DNA of 42,678 nucleotides from Myrmaecium sp. VS I D KN 1 (taxonomy: Eukaryota > Ascomycota > Dothideomycetes > Valsariales > Valsariaceae): contig JADQAV010000066.1 of assembly GCA_019775845.1 (NCBI GenBank), positions 1 to 42,678 of the forward strand. The letters are read 5' to 3'. How positions within the stretch are numbered: position 1 is the stretch's first letter; each line of letters opens with the position of its first letter. Below the pieces are notes generated by a model. The model saw nothing but the letters and a program-made list of their open reading frames with translations. It was not told where the DNA came from and ran no database searches. Positions 9,518 through 20,256 of the stretch are shown here, in pieces. Position numbers and translations under genes: made by a program.

Positions 9518-12500
9518 AGTTTGAAAGGGAAGAGGGACATCTCCACGGAAGACGTCAAGATCACGTGGAGTAGCAGGGTCATCTTGAACCACATACGATG
9601 TCGACCTGCCGTTCATAAACTCTCAGAAAGTAGAATCGAGGTACTTCTTCATTTGCCTGACGTACGATGTCATAGCGTGCTGCAACGTGTTGTCCGTCCA
9701 ATCTGCTTACCGGCTTCAAACGAGCCGCCGAGCAGCGAAGTCGCTCACAACCATCGTGCACGGCTTCATGTCAACATGCATCTCATCTGTTGCAACGCCG
9801 TATCCGCATGACAGCGCCTCCAGAGAGTTACGGAGGTGCACAGCATGCTCAGCAACAGGCGCTCGTGCAGCTCTCAAAGTGCTGCGCATAGCCAACGAGC
9901 CATGACTCCCGCATCCATGACCGTGTACACCCATCAGCTGGCGATCAAGCAAGGTGGGGATACTCGCCGCCCTGGACACGATTGTGTTGCAGTATGCCAA
10001 AAGCAATGCATACTAGGGCCGAGAAAACGTGACACCGGTGAGCTCGCTTTAGATTTATTTATCCGCTTGAGTTGATCATCTAGCTAAGGTCGTTGCAGCC
10101 ATAGAAGCACAAGTGCACTGGTCATGTCGCCTTATCTGAGTGCTTCAACCCGCCTCAAACCCATTCCGCCTGGATTGTGGTAACCCCAGGACATTTGTGA
10201 CGCTACCGCAGCTCATGTTTGTTTGGAGAGATGTCGTCAGATCGACACCTACCTCAAGGCGATGCCACCAGTGCCGCTGGGATAGGGGAATCTGACATAC
10301 TCATCCCGAGTCCGTCATTGTCTGAAAACGCGCACGCAGTTCTGGATGGACACATGAATACCATATGATTTGGATCCATAGCCTGGAAGAAGCCTTGGAG
10401 GGGCCATGGGAGAAGCATGTAACTCGAAAGGACGCACCGCTCACGCTTCATGCAACCTCCTCACAGCACCATATGCTACACATCTCCGGCTGGAGAAGAC
10501 CTCCGTCCAGGAAGCTCTACGGAGAGCGAGAAAAAGTGACCCAGAAACATCCGGAGAGGAAAGTGTGTAAATGGCTTACGGTTGAAGGCTGACGAGACCT
10601 GGGCCTTCTCAACACTGTGAGCAGGCAGCTTCGAGGAAGGAAGAGTTTGAAGCGCCAGGTGTTCTTGGCAAAGCTCTTCCCCATGCCAGTTCTTCCATCG
10701 ATCCTAATCAGAAAGCTTGTATAGCACCCTCAAACACGATTCCCAAGAACTTCTCAAGGCTCTGTTTGAGTGTTCATCCTTTATCGAAAATATAACTTCC
10801 ACAAGGCTGTGCAGAGAGACGCTGATGTATCTCGCAAATGTTGAATTGAGCATGTATGGCTGGCATGCCTGTTCGAACGCAGCGTAGAAAACCGGACGCG
10901 AAGGTAAAATACAGCATATCCAACCAACTGCTTCAGGCAATTTGGGAGAGCTAAACTCATTGCAGAAACTGCGGGACGAACGGGAGCCATATATAACCCG
11001 CCAACTACCCAGATCGAGGATTTGCCTGTTCTTTCAAGACGTTATGCAGATTCTCTGGACCAAGATCCCAGATACCTCTAGTGCTCGATACGATGGAGGC
11101 AATGATGGCGGTCGAGCCTACACACTGACTATTAACTGTGATCACCAGCTTGGATTTCGAGGACATCCATAAGCTTGGCCATAAAGGAGATATAGACACT
11201 GACTCACGAGACAATGAAGGGCAATCTTCGTTGCATCCCATAACAGACTATGAGAGCGGAAGAGTTGTCTGGGAATTGCTGGAGGCTGGCGTTCACACGA
11301 GTATGCGTAACAAACACGGATCGACACCTTTGCAGCTAGCTACAACCTTACGGGGTTTGCGTGGTTTCTGGACAGACTGTCATCTAAATGTTGCAGGAAC
11401 ACCTTGTTTACGAGCTGTAGACGGTCTGTCAACAGGCCTAACGCTCTTTCCTCTCTTAAAAGTCAGATGACAGATGGTCAAGAAACCGGCGAAACCCCAT
11501 AAGGAATGAAGCTTGGCGAACGAATGGATCAGCAGGTCCAAAGTTCGGCTTTCTTGAAGAGCTGTAAAGCGTCGTTACGCTTTTTGGCGACAGCAGCACA
11601 CACCTTCCGAGCAAACGGTTTCCCAGAAAAAATCACGAAGAGGAGGGTGGAGAACTGGTGTGAACAACCAAGCGAGTACCCCTCCTGGACATCTTGAACG
11701 CCACTATCCCAATGACAGTGAGTATATCTCTTCCGCTGTATGTGAGCATGGGCGTACTGACTAGCAGGGATTCAAACTGCGAGAGTATTTGCGACGATAC
11801 GAAAACTCCTAACAGCACATCAAGGCAAGAGAGGGAAAGAATGACAGCTCGAATGATACACTGGCTACATCACATGAAAAACGCTACAGACGAAACGAGT
11901 GTTGGATCAGCAGATCATACCAGGGCGGCAATGCCGAAGATTCTTCGGATAGCTCGGAAGGTTGTCAGCATACATGCCTAGCCGGGTCAAGGGAAAGGTC
12001 TGCGCTCAGGGGGCTGAGGTATCTTCGGAAACGCTCGATCCCCTCTCCGCCCACGTAGTACAGCGGACAACCTTTTGGAGGAGTGTAGTGTGTTTGGGTT
12101 GCCGCGCAGCTTGAAAATTGCCTGCATGGTGTCGCTTACTACATGCTAGAGGAGTTCAGGTTGTCATGCATGCTGCATCAACACATGATACCTATGGAAG
12201 TATTGCGCCGTGTAGGTATTCGATACTCGTATCCCTCCCTGCTTTGACCGGTCTACGTACGGATGAATCGGATCTCATTATCTGCAACAGGAACTTCGTC
12301 GGGAAAGGTGGTTTAGCTTATCCAATCTCCTTTACTATTCAGCCGACTTTTCGCCTACTACTTCCACGACTGAGGTGTATGTCTGGTAAGCGAGCAGGCA
12401 TTCCTAGCTCACCGATGATAGAAGCGCGCCCGAATCTTACCAGCTGAGTGCCCGCTCAGCCTTGCGCAGAAGGATCGCGGCCAGCAAAGAACAGGGAACT

Positions 12501-12749
12501 GGGAACATAAGATACCTTTGAAATAGGAGGATCGCACGGCTCGCCGCATATGTACAGGTGCTCGCCTAAAGCATGCGATGACAAATGTAGCTGCATACGC
12601 GACCAGAGCTGAAAGTCCTTGAGGAAGAGTATTCAAACTGCCAGTATACAAGAAAGAGTGCAGAATCTGCAAAGATACAACTTAAAGATCTGCTTCCAGA
12701 TGCTACTTGCAGATTATCAGCCCTCACAGCTTGAATTTGGATCACCACA
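9518..12749. other. Gene-poor 3.2 kb with decayed sequence
   Basis: I find no intact gene. Open frames are short and interrupted. The only recognisable signal is an ankyrin-like fragment at about 11138-11360 (listed separately), which resembles the ankyrin part of the gene that follows. Base composition is more even than in the GC-rich block from 17 to 36 kb. This could be an old tandem copy of the 12750-16930 gene that has mostly eroded, but only the ankyrin part supports that. Confidence 0.4.
11138..11360 (+). pseudogene. Ankyrin-repeat gene relic
   Basis: One frame reads IDTDSRDNEGQSSLH, then about 30 residues on, HTSMRNKHGSTPLQLATT. This matches two consecutive ankyrin units (D..GQTxLH and N..GxTPLxLA). 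The same pattern, ADNHGQTCLHIAV and NICDKEGRTALQLA, occurs in the ankyrin part of the gene at 12750-16930. Both flanking frames are broken within a short distance, and I could not connect the fragment to a start codon or to the hydrolase-like or CorA-like parts. Most likely it is the remains of a tandem paralogue. Confidence 0.45.
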
Positions 12750-15700
12750 ATGGCCACTGAGTCTATCTCCTGCGCCATATCCAAGTCGGAAACGGATGCC
12801 AATATCCCCCGGACCGTTCCCGTGTCGACATCCAGACCCCTAATGAAGAAAACAATTGGAGACCAGCACCCTAGCGAAGTGCCAGTATCAACGCATTCGG
12901 GACACGTTGAACCATCTCATAGCCCCCAAGATGGAGCCGATACCATTTCAAGGCAAGGAGTTCAGAATATACCAGAGAGCAGCTTGCAAGTGCTACACCA
13001 GCCTCAGGATAAAGTACATTCTTATATCATTGGGGTTCATGGCCTTCAAGAAGATGCAGACACGACATGGTCTGCAAGGAGAGAGCTTAGGTCAAGTGAA
13101 CAGGTTCCACGACAGCAGACAAGATTCCCGTTCAGACCCGCCAGCGTCATAATGACAGAGCCAACAAACGAGCAGAGAAGTGTATCATCGACATCCAAGA
13201 AGGTGCATTGGTCAGAGGATCCCGACCCGGTACTAAAACCTCCACGCCGGCATAAGAGTGACCGATCGATGCCAGACTATGTACATTGGCTAAGAGATCC
13301 CGACATGATGCCCTCCATCATCCCCAATGCCAAAACTTTCCAATTCAGTTACTCTCGCTCAGGAAAGAGTCTGGAAGCGATTCTGGATAACGCTTCCAAG
13401 TTACTGATTGACAGCCTCTGTGGGCTAGATGAGTTGAGCAAACCCATTGTCTTTGTGGGACATGAGGCCGGCGGAATTGTCATACTACGGGCTCTCCAAC
13501 AACTCGGATATGAAGGCGAACACGGAAAACTCCGGGATTGTGTTGATGGAATAGCATTATTGGGGACGCCGTTCAGGCCGAGCAAAGCGATTATAGAGAT
13601 GTGGACCTCGAACAAGGCCTTTCCAGACTATAAATCTCGCCGAAGAACCTCTTCCCAGCGGTCAAGTATTCGATTTGAAATCACAGCAATCGAGAACATT
13701 ATGAAAAGCGTGCCAGACCTCCTCAAGAAGGAGGACATTGGGATAGCATGTTTTTACGAAGCCCCCGGAGAAACCGATTCGCCTACCCCTGTAAGTCTAC
13801 AGTGAATGTGTCCTTGGACCACTACATAATAACCCCCAGCAGGCCCTCCTCAATGCCAACGTCAGCACATTGGATGGATTTCCAAGAATTCCGATTTCTG
13901 CCAGTCACAGCAACATGTCCAAGTTCGCCAGCCGGAACGATGCCAACTTTCAGCTTCTCTGCGATACTATCAGTGTATTTGCGGATGCGCACAAGACGCG
14001 TCAATTGTGGAGAACGATTAAGAGCAAGAAAGCGGACCTTGATTTGATTCAAGACCTTTTAGCTCAGGACGCGGATCCGGAACTCGCGGACAATCACGGT
14101 CAGACGTGTTTACATATTGCCGTTGCAACTGTGAAGGCTGAAGTAGTGCAGCTGTTGCTGGATACACGCATGAATGTGAACATCTGCGACAAAGAGGGTA
14201 GAACTGCGCTGCAACTAGCGCGGCAAATGATGGACAGATTGGCGACTAGCACTCGGCACATCGACAGGTCAGCCCTGAAGAAGATACTCGACCTTTTTAC
14301 AAAGAGTGAAGTGTTCAAAGGAGGACTTGTGCACGGTACTCATAACGCTGAACTTGCCAGGAGTCTAGCCTCATCTTTGGAGATCCCGGAAGCACATCGC
14401 GCAGCTTGTTCAGAATGGGATCTCTTAATCACAGAGTTTTGCCCTTCGGAGAGTCATCCACTAGGCCGATATCAAGTAAGGCGTTCAATCCTTGAGACCT
14501 TATATTCTAGGACGCCCAAAATCAATTCCCCGGCCCCTACGGAAGCAATCGAGAGAGGTAATTCCAGTGGATCTAGGTTCACGTGGTATCATGTTCCAAC
14601 AAACAACATGATATGGGTAGAGGTAAGCGTCTACCTAGCGCTGGTCTCCACCCATGCTTACTGTCCACGGCATGCGTAACAGAGGCTCGTCCTAACCATC
14701 CTTGAGATGAAACAAATACCGGAATATGAACGCCTCCAGGTGGCAAGCAAACTGCGCGGCAAGCAGCACCGTGGACGGACCCCGCATTCCTTCTACATGA
14801 GACCAGATTACTTCTCCGCTGAGTTAGAGGGGAATAAGGCTGATATATCTTTGAAAGTCTTTGTAAGAGACAGAGTCTACCGGTATAATCAAGGATGCTA
14901 ATTTCCACGCAACGCAGATGCCCTACTTACATTTTGAAACTGTTAACAATCGAATGCGGATAATCAAGGTAATCGACCAGATACATGCGAACGCGGGAAA
15001 ACGCTGGCAGGAAGGCCTTCACAAGCAAAGGGAGAGAGATCCGCTTTTTCGTCTGTCACATTTCACTGGAACGTACGCTGAGGACGCACTAAGGGATCCA
15101 CCCTCGGATATGAGAGGTAGCGAGAAAGGCACAACCCAACGGAAAGCCGAACTTGAATATGATCTGCAAAGGAAAGAGCGATTGGTGCGGGAGTACCTGC
15201 ACGAGAAGCCCCCGATACATGTACGTCGATCACTCGATCAATTCTACTATCAGGGTATGAACCGCGACGACATCGAGGCGCGTGACAAGGACCAGATCGC
15301 ATACAAATGGGGTCTGGCGGATCTTAGAAAAGAATGGTCTCTTACCGCATCACCATTGGCCCGCGAAGAAGCCAAGGAGATCAAGAGCAGTTTGAAGAAC
15401 AAGCTGGCCTTGGAAAACCCTGTAAACATTGTCATGGTCGACCAGCTGTGGCTCTGGATCTTGGGGAAAGGCAAGCAAAGCTCGATCAATTCGCTCCCCT
15501 TCTCTCATGTACTAATTGATGGGAACAGACATCGTGATCACCAGCTTCCCCCAAGCATGCGGAAACTCGCCACACCAAATGCTCGAGAGAATTGAGGCCA
15601 TCCTCGATCGACTGCCGCCCGACACGGAACTGACAGCCCAGAGATTCTCGACGCTGGTCATGGACTCTTGCGCCGGGTTCCTCGACCGATTTCGAGCACC

Positions 15701-16930
15701 GGCAGAGTTTCCCATCTTGAACATTTTCGACGAGACCATAGGCAGACTGGTATGGGACATCGCCGTTATTTGGTATAGCCCAGCTAACATCCGCTAGCTG
15801 AGCAAAGGGATGGAGTACTTCGACCGATTCAGGAAGCAAGTGGAGACGACCGAGAAGAGTTCAGTAGGAACTGCGCCTCAGGAATTCAAGATTAGGAAGC
15901 TTGCTCGACGCCTTCGAGAGACAATGGACGCTAAAGACGAGCTCACGATCATCGAGCAGGTTTTGGAGCAACAGGGGGCGGTAGCTAAAGCACTACCTTT
16001 TAAGCAGGTAAGCCAGGCTCTTCCACACCATCCTCTCATCTTGAAGAAGGCTTACGCTTGTAGGCATGGCAGTTCTCTGAAACGGTGCGCTGCAACCAGG
16101 AGTCGGTGAAACTGATCCTCTCTCAAGCGGAAGAAGCTCGCAGAACGGTACGTAAGGGTCGCCCCCTCAAGCGGTTGATTCTACTCATCACTGTATCAGT
16201 TCACCTGGCTATTAAATCTCCAACAAAAACATGCCAATGTCGAAGAAGCCCAGGCGGCGCGAAGAGACGCCGAAGCCGCGGGAAAGCAAGGGCGGGCCAT
16301 TATGACCTTCACCATCATCACCATCGTTTTCGTAAGTCCTCAACCTACTCCTTTACACGATATATCATCTGATTAAGCCGCGCCAGCTTCCCCTGTCCTT
16401 TCTGACGTCCTTCTTCGCGCTTAACGTGCGGCAGTTTCCCCATGACCCTGATGACTCGGACATCTTGTACGACCTCGCATGGGTCTCTAAATGGATCTGT
16501 GAGTTCATCTCTCCGGACCCCGCCCGCATGAAATCGCTTCCCATTCCCAACTTTCTTCCCATCTCTGTAACTGATTCAGCCCCACTGTTATTGATAAAGC
16601 AATACAGTCGGATTGTCCGCCGCCTTTTCTGTCCCTGCCATCGCGGTCGCACTCTTGCTCGTCGACCCACACAGTGTTTCGTTCGCTTTGGCTTCACTCT
16701 GGAGGTCGGTGACGTCGAGCGGCGTGATCAAATCAGCTCGCGGGATCGCCACGCGCCGGGAGGCCACGCAGATCCAGCTGGATAACGAGCCCTTGGACTT
16801 AGCTCCAGCGGTGGAGAGTTCGCCGGTTCCCGCCCTGGACGAGCTCAGTCTTCACTGGGAAAAGCTTCTGAGACCGAAGACGACGAGGGAACGGCGACTC
16901 AGAGTTGACGAGATGGAATTGCCCCGCTGA
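12750..16930 (+). CDS. Alpha/beta-hydrolase-like, ankyrin and CorA-like membrane-domain fusion protein
   Basis: Ten exons: 12750-13790, 13843-14622, 14683-14862, 14918-15470, 15529-15749, 15798-16007, 16064-16147, 16200-16331, 16387-16498, 16608-16930. They join in phase into 1211 residues. Residues about 90-345 form a SERAC1/SesB-type hydrolase-like region (SYIIGVHGL, IPNAKTFQFSYS). Its nucleophile elbow reads GHEAGG (237-242), with Glu where catalytic Ser is expected. Residues about 410-475 hold ankyrin units. From about 670 a CorA/ZntB-like region begins (MPYLHFET, VDQLWLWIL, ITSFPQ), with helices near 1056-1080 (TIITIVFLPLSFLTSFFALN) and 1104-1125 (IFGLSAAFSVPAIAVALLL). The CorA GMN motif is replaced by the FxLN type seen in fungal relatives. 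Intron 4 (15471-15528) is GC-AG, and the first acceptor is NAGNAG. Sensor/effector role in non-self recognition is inference. Magnesium or zinc transport is the alternative. Confidence 0.85.
15471..15528 (+). other. GC-AG intron inside the hydrolase-ANK-CorA gene
   Basis: The donor reads AAAG then GCAAGC, and the acceptor GAACAG, with CTAAT before it. Using this GC-AG intron joins WILG K to DIVITSFPQ, restoring the conserved CorA-family block LWIL..IITSFP. No GT donor close by gives that junction. GC-AG introns are a rare but known class of the major spliceosome. Confidence 0.8.
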
Positions 16931-17143
16931 ACACCGGCGCGCGCCTACGTAAATCTGCTCGCCGCTTTGTACGTCGATATGAAGAATCTCGCTAGGCCAT
17001 GTAACATTATAATAACCCGTTGAACTATTCTCTTGTGAGTCTATCTATGAACTTGCTCTGCCACGGTGTCGCGAAGACTATGCAGTCACTGCGCCAACTC
17101 TAGTCTACTCTAACTTTTCCGAACATTCCCGGACCAAATTCTT

Positions 17144-18834
17144 CTACAGCCTCGCCTTCTCCCCCTCGTCCTTCTTCTTCTTCTCCCCCTCTTCCAACTT
17201 CCTCCACGCCTCCTCGTTATTCCTCCGCCACATCGCCTTCCTCAGCTCGTGGCCCGCCATGAACGCGTCCATCCACTCCTGCTGGAACTCCGGGAGGCGG
17301 CGGCCCTTGCCGTCCCGGGGCTCGCCGGCCAGCGTCCTGAGCGTCTCGAAGTACCGGGGGAGGTCGGGATACTCGACCGTGAAGCCGGCGCCGTCGCCTT
17401 TGACTCGCACCCGCTCCGCCTCCCACCGCTCCTGCTCCTCGACGGGCGGCAGGTGCGCTCGTCCCGCCAGCACCCGCGCGGCGAGTATCGCCTGCCACTC
17501 GAAGACCTTGAAGCTGAGGCCGGGGGAGATCTATGTCGGTGAATCAGTCAGTTCAGGGGTCGGAGCACTTCAGCAAGGAGGTATGTAGACGAAATGAGAA
17601 AAGACAGCTGAAGGGGGCAAAAAGATCCATCCACTCACCGCGCCAACGAACACCAAGCTCGGGTCCTTCCGCAAGACCACATGCTGATACAAGCCGGGCA
17701 CCCGATTGTTCCGGACCTCCACGCCGGCGCTCTGGAGGAACGGCAAGCTCCAGGTGTAGCCGGTGCCGAAGATGATGCCGTCCACGCCGCTCACCTCGGA
17801 GCCATCGACGAACCTCACGATCCGGCCCTCGGGCACGACCTCCGCCACGCTGGGCTTCCGCTCGACGCCCGGGTGGCGGAAGGCCAGGTCGCCGAAGAAG
17901 ACGTTGGTCGTGTGGCCCTCGACGACAGCGATCACCTTCCCGCGCACAACACCCAGCAGATCCGTCACGATGTCGGCTGCGCTGACGGACGCCCCGACGA
18001 CGACGACCCTCTTGCCCCGCCACTCCTCCCGCCCGCGATAGCCCTTGCTATGCCGTAGCCCGGCCGCGGGTCCCCAGCGCGCCAGCCAGCCCTCCAGCCC
18101 CTTCACGGCCGGCACATACGGCACGCTCCACCGGCCCGCGCCCGCCACCACCACCCCATCAAACCGCTCCTCCCACCAGGCCTCCCTGCCATCCCGCCGC
18201 CGACACAACCACACCCGCCACTCCCCCCCTTCCCCTTCCTTCCACACCCGCACCACCTCCGTCCCGTAACTCACCCACCGCCCGTACCCCCGCCGCCCCA
18301 CCAGGCCCCGCACGTACGCCCGCATCACCTCCCACCGCCGGAACGGCGTGTCCGGCCCGTGCACCGCCACGCTCCACCCGCTCCGCTCCGCCGCGATCGG
18401 CTCCGCGCTGAACGCCATCGCCGTCGCGTGCACGTTCGTTTCGAGGGTCGGGTACAGGCTGCTGCTCGCGCACAGGGCGGCGGTCGCGTCCGTGGCCGGG
18501 GCGGCCCGCTCGCAGGGAATTGTTGAGGGGATGTCGGATCGGGGTCGCTCGGCCTGGCGTCCCGCGAGCCCGGCGAGGTTGGTGAGGGGCGGCGGTGCTT
18601 GGTTGGGGGGATCGGGAAGCCTGCGTTGAGGGGTTAGGAGGGAAGAGTTTTGATCGTTCTCCTCGGTTCTTACCAGCACCCGCCCGCCTCCTCGCGCCGC
18701 TCGAAGACGCGGATCGTGTCGAAACAGCCTTCCTGCGCGAGCGCGTCGATGGTGATGGCGCCCGCGGGTCCGGCGCCGATCACGGCGATTCGTCGTCGTC
18801 GTCCTGGGGTGTCGGGGTGAGGGGCGTTGGACAT
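17144..18834 (-). CDS. Flavin-containing monooxygenase-like protein (FAD/NADPH)
   Basis: Three exons on the minus strand: 18834-18674, 18620-17639 and 17530-17144. Introns are 53 nt (GTAAGA, CTAAC branch point) and 108 nt (GTGAGT to CATAG). The spliced protein is 509 residues. The FAD Rossmann motif is IAVIGAGPAGAITIDAL (GAGPAG at 21-26), followed by VFERREEAGGCW. The FMO-type segment FDGVVVAGAGRWSVPYVP and the second nucleotide-binding motif GKRVVVVGASVSAADI for NADPH follow, then GIIFGTGYTWSLPFL. The second intron removes a piece that would otherwise break ...VFVGA | ISPGLSFKVFEWQA. The C-terminus is lysine/glutamate-rich. It belongs to the fungal FMO family acting on soft nucleophiles (S or N). 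Substrate is unknown, and no biosynthetic partner gene adjoins it. Confidence 0.92.
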
Positions 18835-19259
18835 TTTTGTTTTTTGTTTCTTTCTTTGGAGATTTGCGGTGGCGTGGAGTACTGTACGTAAGAAAAAGTT
18901 GGATGGGATGGGGTTAGAGAGAGAGAGAGAGAAGTGGGAAGATATTCAAGAATAAACGTACCTCCCCTCTCACGCGACTGGCACGATCTCTAAATACGGA
19001 CACCGGGGTGTATAGTATGTATGTATTTATGTACAGTGGCACTGCAGATGTGGAGGGAAAAAGGTGGAGACTGCAATTAACATTGGCGCTCCACGCTCTT
19101 CCGTCCCTTATCTCCGCACTCCGTGCCCTTAGAAGTAGCACCACTTTTCCTCATCCCGCGTTCCGAGCACGAAAGAGAAGTCACTTTCCTAGCTTATCTC
19201 GTACCGAATCACCGAGTTAAATAAATTTACCTTTATCCCTTCTCATTTGCCTATCGATC

Positions 19260-19291
<32 letters not shown>

Positions 19292-19292
19292 T
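19260..19292. repeat. TA dinucleotide microsatellite
   Basis: A nearly pure alternating TA run with one slip near its start, followed by a pyrimidine-rich stretch. Confidence 0.9.
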
Positions 19293-19340
19293 CTTTTCTT
19301 TTTTCCCTTGGCCCTGCTACAGCTCTGCAGCTCTGCTGGA

Positions 19341-19372
19341 CCCTTCACCCTTAACCCTTAACCCTTAACCCG
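19341..19372. repeat. CCCTTAA heptamer tract (telomere-like variant)
   Basis: CCCTTC-ACCCTTAACCCTTAA and further copies give about four units of a 7-bp repeat. It differs by one extra T from the organism's telomere unit CCCTAA seen at the window end, so it is telomere-like but not a telomere remnant by sequence. Confidence 0.75.
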
Positions 19373-19648
19373 GCGGCCGTGCCTGAAACCGTGCCTGATT
19401 CCCCTCCTCGCGCAAGGACCGCGGGAGATGGCGTCATCCATCCTTCCTCACTCCCGTCCTTCTACAATATGCCTGAGGCAAAAGCATCATCCCACTCCAC
19501 TCATCCCACGCCGCCCATCCAACATACATCCTCACCCCCATACAAAAAGCCGGCCTCACGTATCCCTGCACATTGATCCGTACGTAATGCGGCTGAGAGG
19601 GGTGGCAAACCCCCTGGCGGGATCTTGGATCTTAGATTTTTTTCTTCC

Positions 19649-19676
19649 TTTTTTTTTTTTTTTTTTTTTTTTTTTT
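19649..19676. repeat. Homopolymer of 28 T
   Basis: Uninterrupted T run on the plus strand, preceded by a shorter T-rich stretch. It has no target-site duplication or adjacent element body that I can see, so I treat it as a simple repeat rather than a retroposon tail. Confidence 0.85.
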
Positions 19677-19750
19677 CGGTGTATGTCACATATGTATCCT
19701 GGATATCAGGCAGCCCGCTGTCCCCCGCATGCCCTCGTCAGCCTTCCTGC

Positions 19751-19807
19751 CCATCCTCATCCCTGCATCCCTCCATCCCTGCATCCCTCCCATCCCTCCC
19801 ATCCCTC
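19751..19807. repeat. CATCCCT-type minisatellite
   Basis: About eight imperfect copies of a 7-8 bp unit (CATCCCTC, CATCCCTG). Confidence 0.8.
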
Positions 19808-20256
19808 GTGACGGACGCGGGCAAGTTACCGCGTGTCGAGAGAGCGTGCTGGGGCGCGCGTGTATGTACAACCGTGGGGTCGGATGTATGTGACCGAGAC
19901 CGTCTGGAGAGGCGGATGCGGATGCGGATGATGCGGATGCAGATACAGATGTGTGTTGACGCGGCGGGTGGAGAGAAGAGGGATCGTGGACGGGGGATGA
20001 AGGCATGGAGAAAGGGAAGGGGGGGAAAAGGGGATTGAGCTGCTTCGTACGATTAACTGTGGTGTATACAGTATATGTACAATCCCATGCCATCACCTCA
20101 TCTCATCTCATTCACCTCATCAACCTCACCCACCCACCCATCCAATGCTCGCGCTGCTTGCTTGCTTGCTGTTCTTGCTCGCTCCCTAATCCCACAAACG
20201 CTCAAAGAACACACCAAGAAACACCAGAAAGAAGACGCAAAGAAACCCCCACCACC

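Larger units (their letters stand above)
18835..20256. other. Repeat-rich intergenic region
   Basis: 1.4 kb between two minus-strand genes: upstream of the flavin monooxygenase and downstream of the DUF3405 gene. It carries GA-rich runs (18916-18934), a TA microsatellite, a CCCTTAA tract, a 28-T run, CATCCCT repeats and ATGCGG repeats (about 19912-19940). I see no supported gene. Confidence 0.6.

Noticed and set aside
8645-9616. A 323-codon minus-strand open frame opposite the GH5 cellulase.
   Set aside because: It is the antisense of a clear cellulase, crosses its introns, and has no family features.
19649-19676. The 28-T run as the tail of a retroposed sequence.
   Set aside because: No target-site duplication and no element body next to it; other simple repeats crowd the same region.
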